Below are positions 11,380 through 23,169 of a DNA stretch of 64,000 nucleotides, in pieces (position 1 is the first letter of the stretch; every line of letters begins with the position of its first letter). The stretch lies in the NCBI GenBank assembly GCA_011032825.1, contig JAADJZ010000040.1:186001-250000 (forward strand), in the 5' to 3' direction. The notes below the pieces were generated by a model, which saw only the letters and a list, made by a program, of their open reading frames with translations, was not told the DNA's origin and ran no database searches. The DNA is from Massariosphaeria phaeospora (Eukaryota; Ascomycota; Dothideomycetes; Pleosporales). Position numbers and translations under genes: made by a program.

Positions 11380-11883
11380 ATGCTCACCGCCTCGGGCGAA
11401 AACTACTCGCTGAACAACACCGTCGACATGGAGTCGATTGGTTCGACAACGACCACAGTCTGTATGGCTGCGATCATCGGCTTAGTGGTGATCTTCCACA
11501 TCGATGACATCGGCCACTTGGTCATATCTATGCTGGACGGGTTCATCGATTATCTTGAATTTGCCGTCACGTTCCTGGGCATTTTTCTCCCACACCCGCG
11601 AGCTCAATTCCTTGCATTCTTGTTCTACCACGCCATCACCTGGATTATCTTCACAGTGTTGCGATACGCCACCAGTGCGCTGCTCCGATGCATGTACAAT
11701 GTGCTCAGGGGCATTCTCGCCGGCGCAGTCGACTTGGCTCAGGCCGACTTCGCGGCGTGGACACTTGCATACAACAATTGGGCCGAGGACAGGATACACA
11801 GGAAGGTGGCACAGAGGGTGGCGGAAGAGGCCGAAGTGCGGAAGATAAACCACTGGGTCAATGTGAGAGTGTGGGTAGAATGA
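11380..11883 (+). CDS. Small membrane protein of unknown function
   Basis: A single-exon frame of 167 residues; the family is not recognised. There are three likely membrane helices at about residues 22-40 (VCMAAIIGLVVIF), 58-72 (LEFAVTFLGIFL) and 76-96 (FLAFLFYHAITWIIFTVL). A more polar, amphipathic C-terminal half is rich in Ala, Glu and Arg (VAQRVAEEAEVRK). The ATG at 11380 is the first in frame. Codon use looks like that of neighbouring genes and the length suits a real gene, but no known domain confirms it. Confidence 0.5.
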   Translation: MLTASGENYSLNNTVDMESIGSTTTTVCMAAIIGLVVIFHIDDIGHLVISMLDGFIDYLEFAVTFLGIFLPHPRAQFLAFLFYHAITWIIFTVLRYATSALLRCMYNVLRGILAGAVDLAQADFAAWTLAYNNWAEDRIHRKVAQRVAEEAEVRKINHWVNVRVWVE

Positions 11884-13194
11884 TGAGATAGAGGGGAGGG
11901 CAGAAGAGGAAGACTTATGGACGACGACTGGAAGTGTTATTTAGTGGAGGAAGGTGGTACAAATTGGGAAGTGCGAACATTCGCATGGAGTTCGGTCTGC
12001 TTTCTTCTTTTCTTGTCACTCTTTCTCATAGACATGTTTGTCTCTGCGGTTCTTGTTTCCTTTTTCCGCTCTTTGTAAGTAGGTCTTCGAATCGGAAGGC
12101 GGTGGTTGATGAATGACGGAGCTGGGCTGGACTAGAGGGTAGAATAGATGGAGGAAGTCTCCTTGGTAATGCCACTTATTTGAACACTTGAAGATGAATC
12201 AAGAGATGTAAATATACAAATTTACTGCTTGCGTCGAAGTGGAACTTTTGCGGTTTTGCGGTTTGCCAATACGTGCTGTCATGCTGCCAGTTCTGTCATG
12301 GTCTTATCCAGTATATCATCATCACTGTGCCACTGTAGATATCAGATGTGGTTGGTTCGGTCCTTTGGCGAAGTCGAGCGAGGCTGATGGAGACTGCGAT
12401 GAAACACGGAAAAGCAAGCTTCTATGACGTCAGTACTGAGCGTAGGCACATCTCTAGACCATGACTATGACCTCTGTTCTTGACCTCTTTACCCTCGGAT
12501 AGTATTTACCACCACCTGGAGCCAAAGACGATGTTCATTGCCACGGGGAGAGGTTGCACACTATGACTATGACATAGCAAGCCAGTGTCGTATCATTCAC
12601 AACTGCTGGACCACGGTTTGCCAGTCGCCCCACAGAGGGCATGATCCGTCGTACCGCCCGCCGGATGGCACCGCAAGATCTCGTGTTATTGATTGCTTTC
12701 GAGGATGAAAGCTCAGATACTTTACGGAGTTAGAACAGTAGGCGAGAAACCGCTCACGGCTATTTCTATTCATTATGCTGTTTTTTACCTCTCGTCTCAT
12801 CTCCATCTCATCTCGTCTCGTATCTGTCCAGTTTTCCAAGTGTCGTTGTCATCGTCTCGGGTACCATGGCCGTCGTCAAATCGCGAGTTCTATTGTTGCG
12901 GTTTCTCCCAACCAACGCAAGCGAGTCGCACTACGTCATCGCTCGTCAGGACCCGGGCGACTGCCACAAACACCTGCTGCACCTACATCACCACAAACAT
13001 GCTTCACCCTGCACTCGCCACCTCCGCTATCATGACCTTGGCCACGGTCTCCCGGTAATTCTCATTACCTACCTCGACCATCTGCTGTCCACGCACTACT
13101 AAGCCACACATCAACCAGCACGCGCCACAGCCGCTGGTAGGCTTCATCAGTCCGCTCTTCTTCCGCCTGCCACAGGTGTACATCCACGCTGGAA
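11884..13194. other. Spacer and probable 5' region of the next gene
   Basis: Nothing recognisable is coded in 1.3 kb. The last few hundred bases before 13195 may be leader or promoter; no clear TATA box or leader intron could be fixed. Confidence 0.5.
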
Positions 13195-15435
13195 ATGTCC
13201 GAGGATTCGAGCGCAACAACGGGATCCTCCAGGAGCGAGAATGGAGCGCCCAAGGTCCACAGGAAGCCGGTTGCGAAAAAGCCATCCACCGGTCTGATGA
13301 GCGACTTCACCCCTCATGCTTTCATAGCAACAACCGTCCTCGCGACGACGCTCTACAGCTGGCCGTTACGATGGATCATCTCAGGCGCACCGCTGCTGGT
13401 CTACTCGGTTCTTCTTGGCAACTCCAAAGGATACCGCATTATGCCCTGGCTCCCGATATGGACAATGTTCGCAACCATCAACCTCGCATATGCCGTGGCT
13501 GCGACATCATGGCTACTGTACTGGGTTTTTGCTAGCATATGCTACCCGGCTCTCATCCTGTCATGCCTTTTCCAGTTCGACGCTGCCGCCAACCTTGGAC
13601 GTCGGGCCTTTCGGAAAGTGTTGCGCAATATGCATTTTATTCAAGACACGGTCAGCTTCTTTGGCATCCCTGCGCTTGAGCTGGATAAAGATGTCCTTGG
13701 TCTGTTCGTTGTTCGAGGGCTCGACTTTTCTCTTTCGACTCTTACGGCTACCGCTCACGGATGTGAGGTGGGCGTCAGACTGACCGAAGATATGGAGCTT
13801 GCTATCCAGGTCGACAAAGTTGTTGTTCACCTGTTCCGAAAGATTGAGATCAGTGACGTGTATGCGAACGTCAAAGGTGGCGAGTTGGAAATGACGTTTG
13901 GGACTTTCCAGCCGGACGAGAGCAAACGAAGGGACAATGCCTTCATCGCAAGAGACACCGATATTCTGAAGGCCGCCGCAGCGGCTGTGGCTGATAGCCA
14001 ACCAAGTGCCAAGGAGGTACAATCGAACATGACAGGCGGAAAAGTACCAAAGACATCGTCTGATCCCGGAAAGTCTCTCGAGTCTACCATCAGCCTCTCC
14101 ATGGACGAAGAAGGCGCTCGAGAAAAGTATACCCAGATAGTTCAACACATCTCGGAGACTAGTCGTATTAACATGGCTACGGAGATGTTAAAGACAGCTG
14201 AGAGACCAGACAACGACAACGGCTTATTAGACACCGCCAATGGTCTGCGAGCAGCCATCTGCACTGTTCTCCACACTCAACCCTCAGTTCCCCACCCCCC
14301 CTCTACATCAATCAGACTGTCTACGCTCCGGGAAACCTCTGCACCAAACTTCAAACTCTTCTACCATAGGTTCCCATTGCTATATCGATTACTCCTCAAC
14401 CCGATCAGCTACTTTCATCCCGTCTTCATCGACTCGGTTACCATTGCGGGCTCTGGCAAATGGATGGTGTCTCTGATGAAACACCATCTCTTCAAACACT
14501 ACTCCACCCAAGAGTCGGAGATCGGCCGCCTTGAAAAGCGGATATCCACCTGGCTCGCCGACGCCAACTTCGCCGTCGGCCTCGGTAAACTCTACTGCAC
14601 CGCCCAAGTTCCCGTTAACACCGCGTACGAAATCGAGTGCAAGTTCAAAGTCGACGACGTAATGGCGCACCGCAGCCTTCCTGACGCCTCCGAACTCACC
14701 CAAGTCGTCCGCCTCGGCGGCGCCGACGCCACGGTCGCGCTCCCAGCCTTTCTCCTCCCCCGCCACGAGCACCTGCTGCCCCCGAAACCCACCGACTACG
14801 CCATCATGGAAATGGAGCAAGCCATCCGCGAAGCGGAAAGCAAGCCCAAAACCGTGCAGCTCAAGCGCGCCCTCAAGCGCTTCCAGAACGACGAAACCGA
14901 CATGAAGGTCTCGGCGCACGGCCACTTGCCCGCCGTCTTCGACCAGGAGCTGCTGAACTTCGTGGCCGCCCTGATCAAAGCGACCAAAGTCATCGAGTAC
15001 GAAAAAGACCACGAGGAACTGCTGCTCAAGCGCGCCGCAACCGAGAACCCCGACCTCATCGAGCCCATCAAGCGCACCGACTCCATCGCCTCGGAGGCCA
15101 GCACCATCACGACCGACACCTCGGCCTCGACCTCGACGTCCACGACCGCCGCGACGACCGACTCCGCCCAAGGCCAGATGGCCGCGCCGTCGTCGACTAA
15201 AGGGTTCAACAAGTTCATCCGCAAAATGGACCGCGGCGTCAAGGACGGCTGGCGCAAGGCGGGCATCAGCACCGTTAATGCTATGGCCAACGACCGCTGG
15301 ATCGCAAAGCTCGTCGGCAACTTCATGCGCAAGATGGAGCGCGCGCAGGGCGACGTCGGATACTCGGGCCTGGTGCCTATTTCGCTGGCTATTTATCGTG
15401 AGAAGGGCGAGGAGGCGACGAAGATTTTGCCGTAG
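13195..15435 (+). CDS. Multipass N-terminal membrane protein with large soluble domain, unknown function
   Basis: An uninterrupted frame of 746 residues from the first ATG; I do not recognise the family. Residues 1-38 are polar and basic. Residues about 41-128 are strongly hydrophobic and fit three or four membrane helices (HAFIATTVLATTLY, WIISGAPLLVYSVLL, INLAYAVAATSWLLYWVFASI). From about 170 a beta-rich stretch begins (GLDFSLSTLTATAHGCEVGVRL, then LAIQVDKVVVHLF), loosely like membrane-anchored lipid-transfer (AsmA/Mdm31-like) proteins; this is only an impression. A Ser/Thr-rich linker lies at about 630-660, before a conserved-looking basic tail. It is clearly a real gene by length and composition. 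Confidence 0.75.
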   Translation: MSEDSSATTGSSRSENGAPKVHRKPVAKKPSTGLMSDFTPHAFIATTVLATTLYSWPLRWIISGAPLLVYSVLLGNSKGYRIMPWLPIWTMFATINLAYAVAATSWLLYWVFASICYPALILSCLFQFDAAANLGRRAFRKVLRNMHFIQDTVSFFGIPALELDKDVLGLFVVRGLDFSLSTLTATAHGCEVGVRLTEDMELAIQVDKVVVHLFRKIEISDVYANVKGGELEMTFGTFQPDESKRRDNAFIARDTDILKAAAAAVADSQPSAKEVQSNMTGGKVPKTSSDPGKSLESTISLSMDEEGAREKYTQIVQHISETSRINMATEMLKTAERPDNDNGLLDTANGLRAAICTVLHTQPSVPHPPSTSIRLSTLRETSAPNFKLFYHRFPLLYRLLLNPISYFHPVFIDSVTIAGSGKWMVSLMKHHLFKHYSTQESEIGRLEKRISTWLADANFAVGLGKLYCTAQVPVNTAYEIECKFKVDDVMAHRSLPDASELTQVVRLGGADATVALPAFLLPRHEHLLPPKPTDYAIMEMEQAIREAESKPKTVQLKRALKRFQNDETDMKVSAHGHLPAVFDQELLNFVAALIKATKVIEYEKDHEELLLKRAATENPDLIEPIKRTDSIASEASTITTDTSASTSTSTTAATTDSAQGQMAAPSSTKGFNKFIRKMDRGVKDGWRKAGISTVNAMANDRWIAKLVGNFMRKMERAQGDVGYSGLVPISLAIYREKGEEATKILP

Positions 15436-17173
15436 AGCGGGTGGGTAGGCAAGCGGACGGACGGGTTCGGTTCGGATCGGATCGGAGCGGTTGGTGGGTT
15501 GGTTGGTGTTGGTGTCTGTTGGTGTCGGGGTATATATATATCTAATTTGAGGAGAGGAGAAGTAAGAGGCGTGGGCGTTGATACGTGTGTATGTGTGTAT
15601 GTGGTGTGCATGAATAATGGCATATGGATGTATGGAGTACGATATGGTAGATACCCGGACGAATATGAAAAACAAAAAAACAAAAAAGAACTCATCATAG
15701 TCGCCGGCATTGCCATTTGAGGGCCGCATGTGCCATGTGTCATGTGTCATGTGTCAAGACTGATGCGAAAGCCCTTTTTAGCGAGGGTTATCGTTTACTG
15801 CGGAGACCACCCACGACGACGACTTCGTTGGTTGGTTGGTTGGTTGGTGCCTTGGGGGCTGGAGGTAGCACTCAGTTTATTCATCTGTCGTCCGCTCGAT
15901 ACTGTACTGTGTGCTGGATTGGATGGGACGGAGACGGCATCGCATCGCATCGCATCGCATACGGCCCACAACCACAACCACACACGCGCAACACAGCATA
16001 GGCAGAAGACTTTTAACTTATTTCAATTCCATTTCCATTCCCGGACAACCTTACCAGCTCAAGCTAAGCTAAGCCAACCCAACCCAGGCAGTAGCACATC
16101 AACCACACTCTCTCTCTCATCGGTATCTATACAATTGGCTCTCCCCACCCCCTCACTACGCATGAGAATAACAAGTTCAAGCCAAGCCCGAGTACCAAAT
16201 AAAAAACCCCATTGTACCAAATGTGAAGCCTCAATGCTGACGGTCTTTCCTCAAGCATACCAAACAGTGACAGGACAGCGGGCAGGCAAAGCACGCAAGC
16301 AGAAAAAGACGAGAGGATGACAAACTGGGGACTGAAACTGGACTCCACTCCATGCCGATCGATCTCGAGAGTAACAAGAAGAAAGCCAAACCAAACCAAG
16401 TTGAACCGCACCGAACCGGACTGGCAAGAAAGGATGGGCAAAGGCAACACCCCCTCGCCGTAGAAAACAGACAGACATGCATGCACATGCATATGCATAC
16501 GACCCGCTCCGCTCCGCTCTGCCGCCGCGCATCTTTAGAAATAATAAGTGAGAAAGCGAATAAGAAAAAAAAAGACAAAGTAAAAATCCCATGCAAGTTG
16601 CAGATATCCGCCGGATGGGATTGGATTTGCTGGAGTCGGACCGATCGATCGATAGACGTAGCCGTATGTATGGGCCGGCGGTGGAGAAAGAGGAGGCGTG
16701 CAAGTGAACTTTCTGCACCCAGCGCCCCACCCCACTCATAGACATAATGTTGTTTCCCTTTCTTTGGTGTCTTGAAATGCCCACCCACTCCCGTTTGCAT
16801 GCCCATCCCGTCCCGTATTGTTGAATGATGATGATGCATGCATGGAAATAGGCGAATGCTGTGATGCGTACGTAGCTGGTCGCCCTTGCCCCTATGAGCA
16901 CAACGATGAGATGAACAAGTGATACCTCGCCCGCCCCTACCATGCTGAATCTTCCATCTTTCTCTTTCCCTCGCCGGCAATCCATAATCAATGACGGTGT
17001 GCAACACGCGGTGCCAATACCAGCTGTGATGCTTATGATAAGTGCGCCAGACACACCGGGTCCAGGACAAATGCAAATGCGCGCGAGCTTCTCGCCGGGG
17101 GGATATCCAAGATGCTTGAAGTAGATGAGATGTATGTCCGCCTTGGTCGTGGTATATGGAAGTCCACCAACAT
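15436..17173. other. Spacer between convergent genes
   Basis: No gene is recognised. It holds a TTGG repeat near 15825-15845, a GCATC repeat near 15938-15960 and several AT-rich stretches. Both flanking genes end here, so it should carry their 3' UTRs. Confidence 0.6.
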
Positions 17174-20100
17174 CTATCCGCCCTTGCGGTCCGCCGCATT
17201 AGCCGGCAAGGGCTCGCCTGCAGTCTTTTCTGTAGCTTGCTTCTGGGGGCGGGGTTTCTTGTTCCTCTTCTTGGACTGCGACTGTTGCCACGTCCCTTGG
17301 TTGCTGTTCCCGGCATTGGATTTGTTGCCTTTGTCATTAGCCTGCGCAAACCCCTTCTGGGGATGATTGCGCTGGTTCTCTTTGGATACAGTGGTCTGCC
17401 CGGGAGTATGCGATGCCCGCCGGTGTTGATTGTTGTTCTCCTTTGACTGAGATTTGACACCATTGCTGAGCTTACCTCCATCTAACTGACGGCTGGAGAT
17501 CGGCGAGGGTGTCCGGGTTTCGAAGACCGGGGAAAGCAGAGGCAGACCTGCCGATTTGATCTCTTGAGGCGGCGCCCGAGGGAGGTTCGTTGTCTCCAAC
17601 GAGCCGAGGGCATTGGTGAACTGATTGGCCCGCCACTGAGACGGTGTCTGAGTCGGAGATAGTTCCACAGGATCATCGGGTCTAGGTTTGCTGCTCGAGT
17701 CGAACGGGATCCAGCTCTCCGGTACAGAGGCAAAGGGCTGGTTGCTTTCACCTGAAGCACGCGACAAACCGTTCGTTTCGATCGAGGCTAGCTTTTGTCC
17801 TGAGCCATTGACTATACTAGGTCTCATAGTCTCAGTGTTCTTTTGCCCAGGAAACTCTTCAAATGGGGGTAGTTGCAGTCGTTGGTCTAGTCCAGACATA
17901 CCATATATGTCACCTTGGTTGACAAATATGCCGAGCGCAGTTGAACCAACAACATCTCTAGACACGAGAGGGTCCACCGTCTCACTTCTGCTGCGCGCCT
18001 CACGCGGTTGTGTGGGGAAAGACCCGTTAACGATGACGGGACCATTGTCGTCCGTACGGTGCGTGGAATCGATACGGTCTTTCCGTTGTGGCGCATGCTG
18101 GATAGATTGGGGAGTGACGCTCGTTGAGTAGCTTCGTACATGCCCACCCAAAGGTGAGGGTGAGCGTGAGACTCGCCTCAGCGCAGTGTTCAGAAGAGGT
18201 TGCGTTATCTCTGATGACACACGCCTACGGCGCTGGGCTATTTCAGTGTATGATGGTATTTGCGGGACGGCGTAATCCTGTAAATTACGGGCCTGCGGTT
18301 GCTCAGCGACGTAATACCCCACATATTCCTTTGGAACGCCATTGTCGGATGGAACCACAGGCTCAGGGTGATTGGGCTGTGGGCTATATGGCGAATCATC
18401 CGTCGATTTCGGTACCTCCCGAGTTGACCGCGCGATCGGGTATCCGGCAAAGCTAGAAGGATCGAAATACGGCGCCACCGGCGGATACCCAGGGACGAGC
18501 GGGGGCTGCTGTGCTCCACGCGGGGGCTGTGACTGTGAGCGAATTGAGTTTGTATCACTTGCATTCGAGGCTCTGTGAATACCTCTTCGCAGACCCGGGA
18601 CACTGTGCGTTAGTGACGGAGATGATGGATTGGTCCGCGAACCATCCTGGCCCATAGACGCATTTGCCACTTGTGCCGGGTCAAAGAAACCAGGATAATG
18701 GTAGAGAAAGCCATGTGGGAGGGCATTGGGCGGCATTCCTAGCTCGGTCATTCGTGGACTGTTGCGGCCGTTTACGTACGGCGATTTTTGCGGAGAGCCG
18801 TTGGCACTAGATGCCGCACGACCTTGCGCTTGAGCATGTGCCTGAGCAATCGCGTGGGCATGAATCTGAGCAGCCTGCACAGCATGCGCCTGGTGTGCAT
18901 GTGCCGTCTGGACTCGTTGCTGGGCGACAAGCTGAGCACGCAGCGAGTTTGACTGCATCTCTAGCAGCTGGTACTGCTGGAATAGCTGATCGTGGAGCTG
19001 TTCGTTAAGGCCACGGCCCCCAAAGTACTCTTGTCCGGGTGCTGCCGATATTGGGGGACTGTTGAGAAATGGAGGCCGATTTTGTCCAAATGACGCGCCA
19101 CTCGATGCCCTTCGGCCGAAGTTGTTGCCTTTTTGACTGAATCCTCCTCTACCGCCCCGATGATTTGATCCACCGCGCCCATTACGGAGGGTCGGGACAC
19201 TAGGGGCCAAGACTGGCTTCGACGAGACCGGCTTCTTGAATACCGTCTTCTCTTCAGGCGGGAACTCGAACTGTTCGCAGGCTTTAGTCAGCTGGCCCCC
19301 ATCTGCGAGCAGGTCGAAGGCTCGACGGAGCTCGAGATGAATACCCCTCCAGGCAAATTCATCCGCCGAGTTGCCCAGATTTCGTTCGGTGCTGAATGGC
19401 TCTTCAACACAAAGCCGATTCCTGGCCTCTTTTTGCAGACCGGCCAAATGCCAATTTTTTTCCTCCCTAGTAATCAAACGCCCCTGTCGAACGGAGATGA
19501 CGTGCTTCTCGTAATCCACCTCGTAGCCGTATTTCCGAAAGAACTGGAAAAGTAACGCGCCCAATGACTCTGTGTTTGCCGCGCCAAAACCACGAAGCTT
19601 ATCCAAATCATCGGCGAACTCGACATTACACGACACATCTGTCCCGCTATTGCTGTTCTGATGTGCAAGCTTATGCAACGAAGGCAGGATCGGGGGGTCC
19701 CGCGTCTGGAGGAAATTTAGGATCATGCAGATCCATGTGTATGAACTGATGGTACCACCAAGCGCTACGCAGATAGTCAGCAATGCCACGCTTGAAAACA
19801 AAAACCGCTTACCAGCATCATTCAGGATACGCTGCTTCGTCCAGTACTTGACAATCATAGCCAAGGGGCGTACACGATCATCTATCTGGACATAGGTCTT
19901 GATCATCCGCGTATTCTCTAGCGCACTGGTGGTATTCACATTCATATCACACGCAAGCTTAAGAACCGGATCCCAAATTTTGACAATCCGTACCTTGGCT
20001 TGCGGCACACACACGACTTTCTCCATGCCATCTGTTTTTGGTTAGCCAAAAAAAATCGACAGATGTCAACGTATAGCGTACGCTTAGCGAGGGCTTCGGC

Positions 20101-21173
20101 AAGTATGTGCATTTCTTCGAGTCGCTTCATGGGGGTCTGAATACAGACGTCAACTGCCGTCTTCCGTTAGCTCTATCTGTAGCGAGCCGTTGCCGAGGAA
20201 CCTTACCATCGCTGTCGCTGGTATATAGCATGTTTCCGGACGAGCCGAAGACGTGGACCTTGAATTCGTTGTCCGGGAACTCGGTTTCTAGAACGTCTTG
20301 TAGTTTGTTGACAAACTTCTCTCGTGTAGCGGCATCCTCCTGTGAGGGCTGTATCCGATCGTAGAGCTCACGCATGTCGCCACTGAGCTTCTCGTCCTCG
20401 TGAGGGTCTAGCGTCTTCTTGGGCTCCTCCTTTGCTTTGTCTAAGATGTCTGCCGAAGTGTAAGGCATGCGTCTCCGGCCGAAGGCAGAGTTCGTCTCAT
20501 ACTTGCATCGCACAGCGCGCCCTGCCCTGAGAGTCGGCATTGGGCCATTTGCCTCGGACGACACGGAGCGCGGTGAATGACTGCCTAGACCGCCATTGGG
20601 TGACGGCGATCGTGAGCGCGACTCAAACTGCCTAGCTAGCTGTAGCGGCGTCGAGGGTACCGAATTCGAATGCTGCGACACCATTGACGGACGCTGGACC
20701 CGTGGAAACGCTGCCATGTCCTGCCGCTTGCTCGCCATGTTTGGAATGCCGTTGGATGTCATCGACGGCGCGCTGCTCTGAACGCTGTGCACACCAACTG
20801 TGCTCCCATCGAGGTGTTGACGCGTCTGGGCGATGTTGGTGACGGGCTTGTTCGCCGCGGGGCGGGCCGAATCCCGCGCTGGCGTCGACGACAGGATGAC
20901 GGTGGGGTGCGGCGCGGTGAGGGAGATGTTGGGCGGAAATTCGTGGACGCGAGACAGTGGCAAAAGCGGGTGCAGCAAGAGGAAGGTGGGCGGCAGAGGA
21001 GCAGCGTGGGAAAGTGAGTGTGGTTGGCGCGGTGCTGAGAGAGACGCAGGCAAGTGGTGGCCGGTGACGGTGGCGCGCTCACGGGCAGTCGGACGATTCG
21101 CCGGAAGAAATGGAGTAGGATGCTGGACGTAAAGATATGCGGGCAGCAAGTCGTGGTGAAAGGCGTCGCCCAT
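17174..21173 (-). CDS. Cid1-type poly(A)/poly(U) polymerase (non-canonical nucleotidyltransferase)
   Basis: Four exons, 21173-20207, 20153-20082, 20031-19813 and 19764-17174, give 1282 residues. The enzyme should add A or U residues to RNA 3' ends. The first join rebuilds the catalytic GSSGNMLYTSDSDVDVCI, with metal-binding Asp322 and Asp324; the second gives HGMEKVVCVPQAKVRIVKIWDP, with the third Asp at about 375 in ACDMNVN. The third join (48-bp intron) gives LNDAALGGTISSYTW, start of the PAP-associated domain. A long disordered C-terminus follows, with Gln/Ala/His-rich and Ser/Pro-rich stretches and a basic Lys-rich end, as in the fission-yeast Cid13 group. The start is uncertain: the first 137 residues are Pro-rich and weakly gene-like, so the Met at 20762 is an alternative. 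A versus U preference cannot be read from sequence. Confidence 0.88.
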
Positions 21174-23169
21174 AAACCTTTTGGGGGGGCCCGCTCAAAG
21201 GATAGACTCTCACGGCACGGGGGGTGCGTCGAGGGGGGGCTGCGGCGGCGGCGGCGGCGGCGAGCCGGTGACTCTTCTGGGGGTGGCAATGCCCGTGGAC
21301 GCGAGGGCCGTGGATCTAATAGGCGTCAAGACGGCGGCGCGGACAGAGACAGCGCGAGCGTGTTGGAGGGGGATTTCGGCGTGCCGTCGTGAGAGTTCCT
21401 GGCTCCAACGCTCGAACCCCTGCGTGGGTGGGATGCTGCGCGGCGGGACTGGACACAGCGAGCGCTAAACAATGGCAGGCGGGCTGGATGCTCGACACGC
21501 GGGGGCACTCCAGCAGAGACAAGGCGGACGCAGCGAGGGAGGGAGTGGGCAGGCAAGCAAAGGGGACGGAGGCAGCGTATGGATTGGCTTTGGCTGTGGA
21601 CGTGGAAAGTCGACTGAATGCCGGCGGTGCTCATCCAGTCTGGTCGCAGGTCGCGCTAGAGCCGCTGGAGTCTGTGCGCGGGCCCAGGCGACGGCCCCGT
21701 AGGCACGAAGCGGTCGACTGCCACTGCACTGCACTGCACTGCACTTCCACTCCCCCATCGGTTCACCCCATAGACTCACCACATACATAGCCTCGCTGCG
21801 CGCTGCTGGGCCGTCTTGCCAGAGACACGCTGGGCTGGCTGTCTCTGCGAAGTTTGCCCCCCCGGATCCGCCCTGATTGCTTGGTCAATGATCAATTACG
21901 CCGTAGTCCCTCCACGGGCATCTGTGCGCGCCCGGTCACGGTCGTGGTTGCAGGGGCAGTCTCTTGCGGCCTCCCTCCTGTCTCTACGCTTTCTTTGAGC
22001 CCCAAGCCAGACAACGACACACCCCCTCTCCCCATGTCCCCCAGGGCGGGTCTGTTGACATTCGGCCTCAAAGAAGCTGCTGCCAGACAACGAAGCGCCT
22101 CTGCGCCTCTGCGCCTCTGCGCCTCGCTGCGGAGAACCGGCCAGTCTGACTACAGACGGCGGTTGACTTGCACGCCCGCTACCTCCACCATGCCGCATCA
22201 TGCCACATCCAGTCACTGCGCTGACAGGACCAGGAACCAACAGACGGCCAGCGGCTCTCTTCTTCGACGTTGGGCGACCCTCGTGGCGCGCCTATAGGGC
22301 TGAGTAGAGCCCGCATCTTCGGACGTTGCTTTGCCCGGAGATGAACTGGTCGCTGTGCTGCCTGCCTATCCGGGGACCGCTGATGACACCACGCCAGCAC
22401 AAATAAACGCTGACTGAAGGCCACGAGCTCACCACCAGCTAGGCACACCGTACAAGCTGACAGCGGGAGTGGGGTTGACTAACGACGATGCTGCGAGGCG
22501 TGTGGAGATGATGTCTCGAGTCGTGAGGACGCTGGGTGGACGCTCGGGCTTGCTGGTGTGAGCGGCCGTCAGACGTCAGACGTGCCGCCGTCTGCCGTCT
22601 GCCGTCTGCTGCGTGTGACAAAAGATCTTTGAAGCTCATCTGGAACTCGGCCGGCTGGCTGGCTGGCGCTTTGAGGACTACGGACGTCAAAGGGTACCTA
22701 GGTAGTGGTGGACCCGGACGTCCCCCGCGGCACCGCACCTGCCTCTAGCGGACGCTCATCTCTACCCACGGCAAGCGTAGTGTGCGGTAATGAAGCGTGT
22801 GCCCGCCGTGCCGGGCGCTCCCAGTTTAGAATGCCGGCCAGAGCGAAGGACTGGGCTCTAGAAGTGTTGCACCAGGGCAGGACGAGTAGTAGCGCAAGCT
22901 GGGTGGTGAAGCCAGTCCCGTTCCTGGGCTGTCGCTTCATCAGCATCAGCGATGGTGGGGGACGGCCGGATCTTTTTGCTTTTCTGCGCCGTTGCCACAT
23001 CCCCGCGCTGCCCCCGGCGCCGAGACCGGGACGGAAACGCGCGACGCGCGAAGGACGCAGCACGCTCGTCTGGGACGGCAACGCATAGATACTCTCTTTC
23101 GACGCCTCACGTCTTCGAGCCCGGCGGCCACCAGACATCTCGCCGTCCGCAGACGTACCGCAAGCCACC
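21174..23169. other. Divergent upstream region, GC-rich, about 2 kb
   Basis: No gene is recognised between the two divergent starts. The many open frames on both strands are products of GC-rich sequence. It contains a CACTG repeat (about 21722-21745), a GCGCCTCT repeat (about 22098-22125) and a GCCGTCT repeat (about 22585-22608). It should contain the promoter and probably a long leader of the Cid1-type gene. Confidence 0.55.
22098..22125. repeat. GCGCCTCT tandem repeat
   Basis: Three to four perfect or near-perfect octamer copies. No coding context. Confidence 0.85.

Noticed and set aside
14389..15750. 453-codon open frame antisense to the 746-residue membrane protein gene
   Set aside because: A composition shadow: Gly/Val/Leu/His-rich with no domain, whereas the plus strand has a coherent membrane protein.
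16231..17481. 416-codon frame overlapping the 3' end of the Cid1-type gene
   Set aside because: It runs through simple-sequence and non-coding DNA and has no recognisable protein pattern.
21190..23160. Many 60-150 codon frames on both strands between the Cid1-type and isochorismatase genes
   Set aside because: GC-rich low-complexity readings with heavy Arg, Pro and Ser content and no splice-linked domain.
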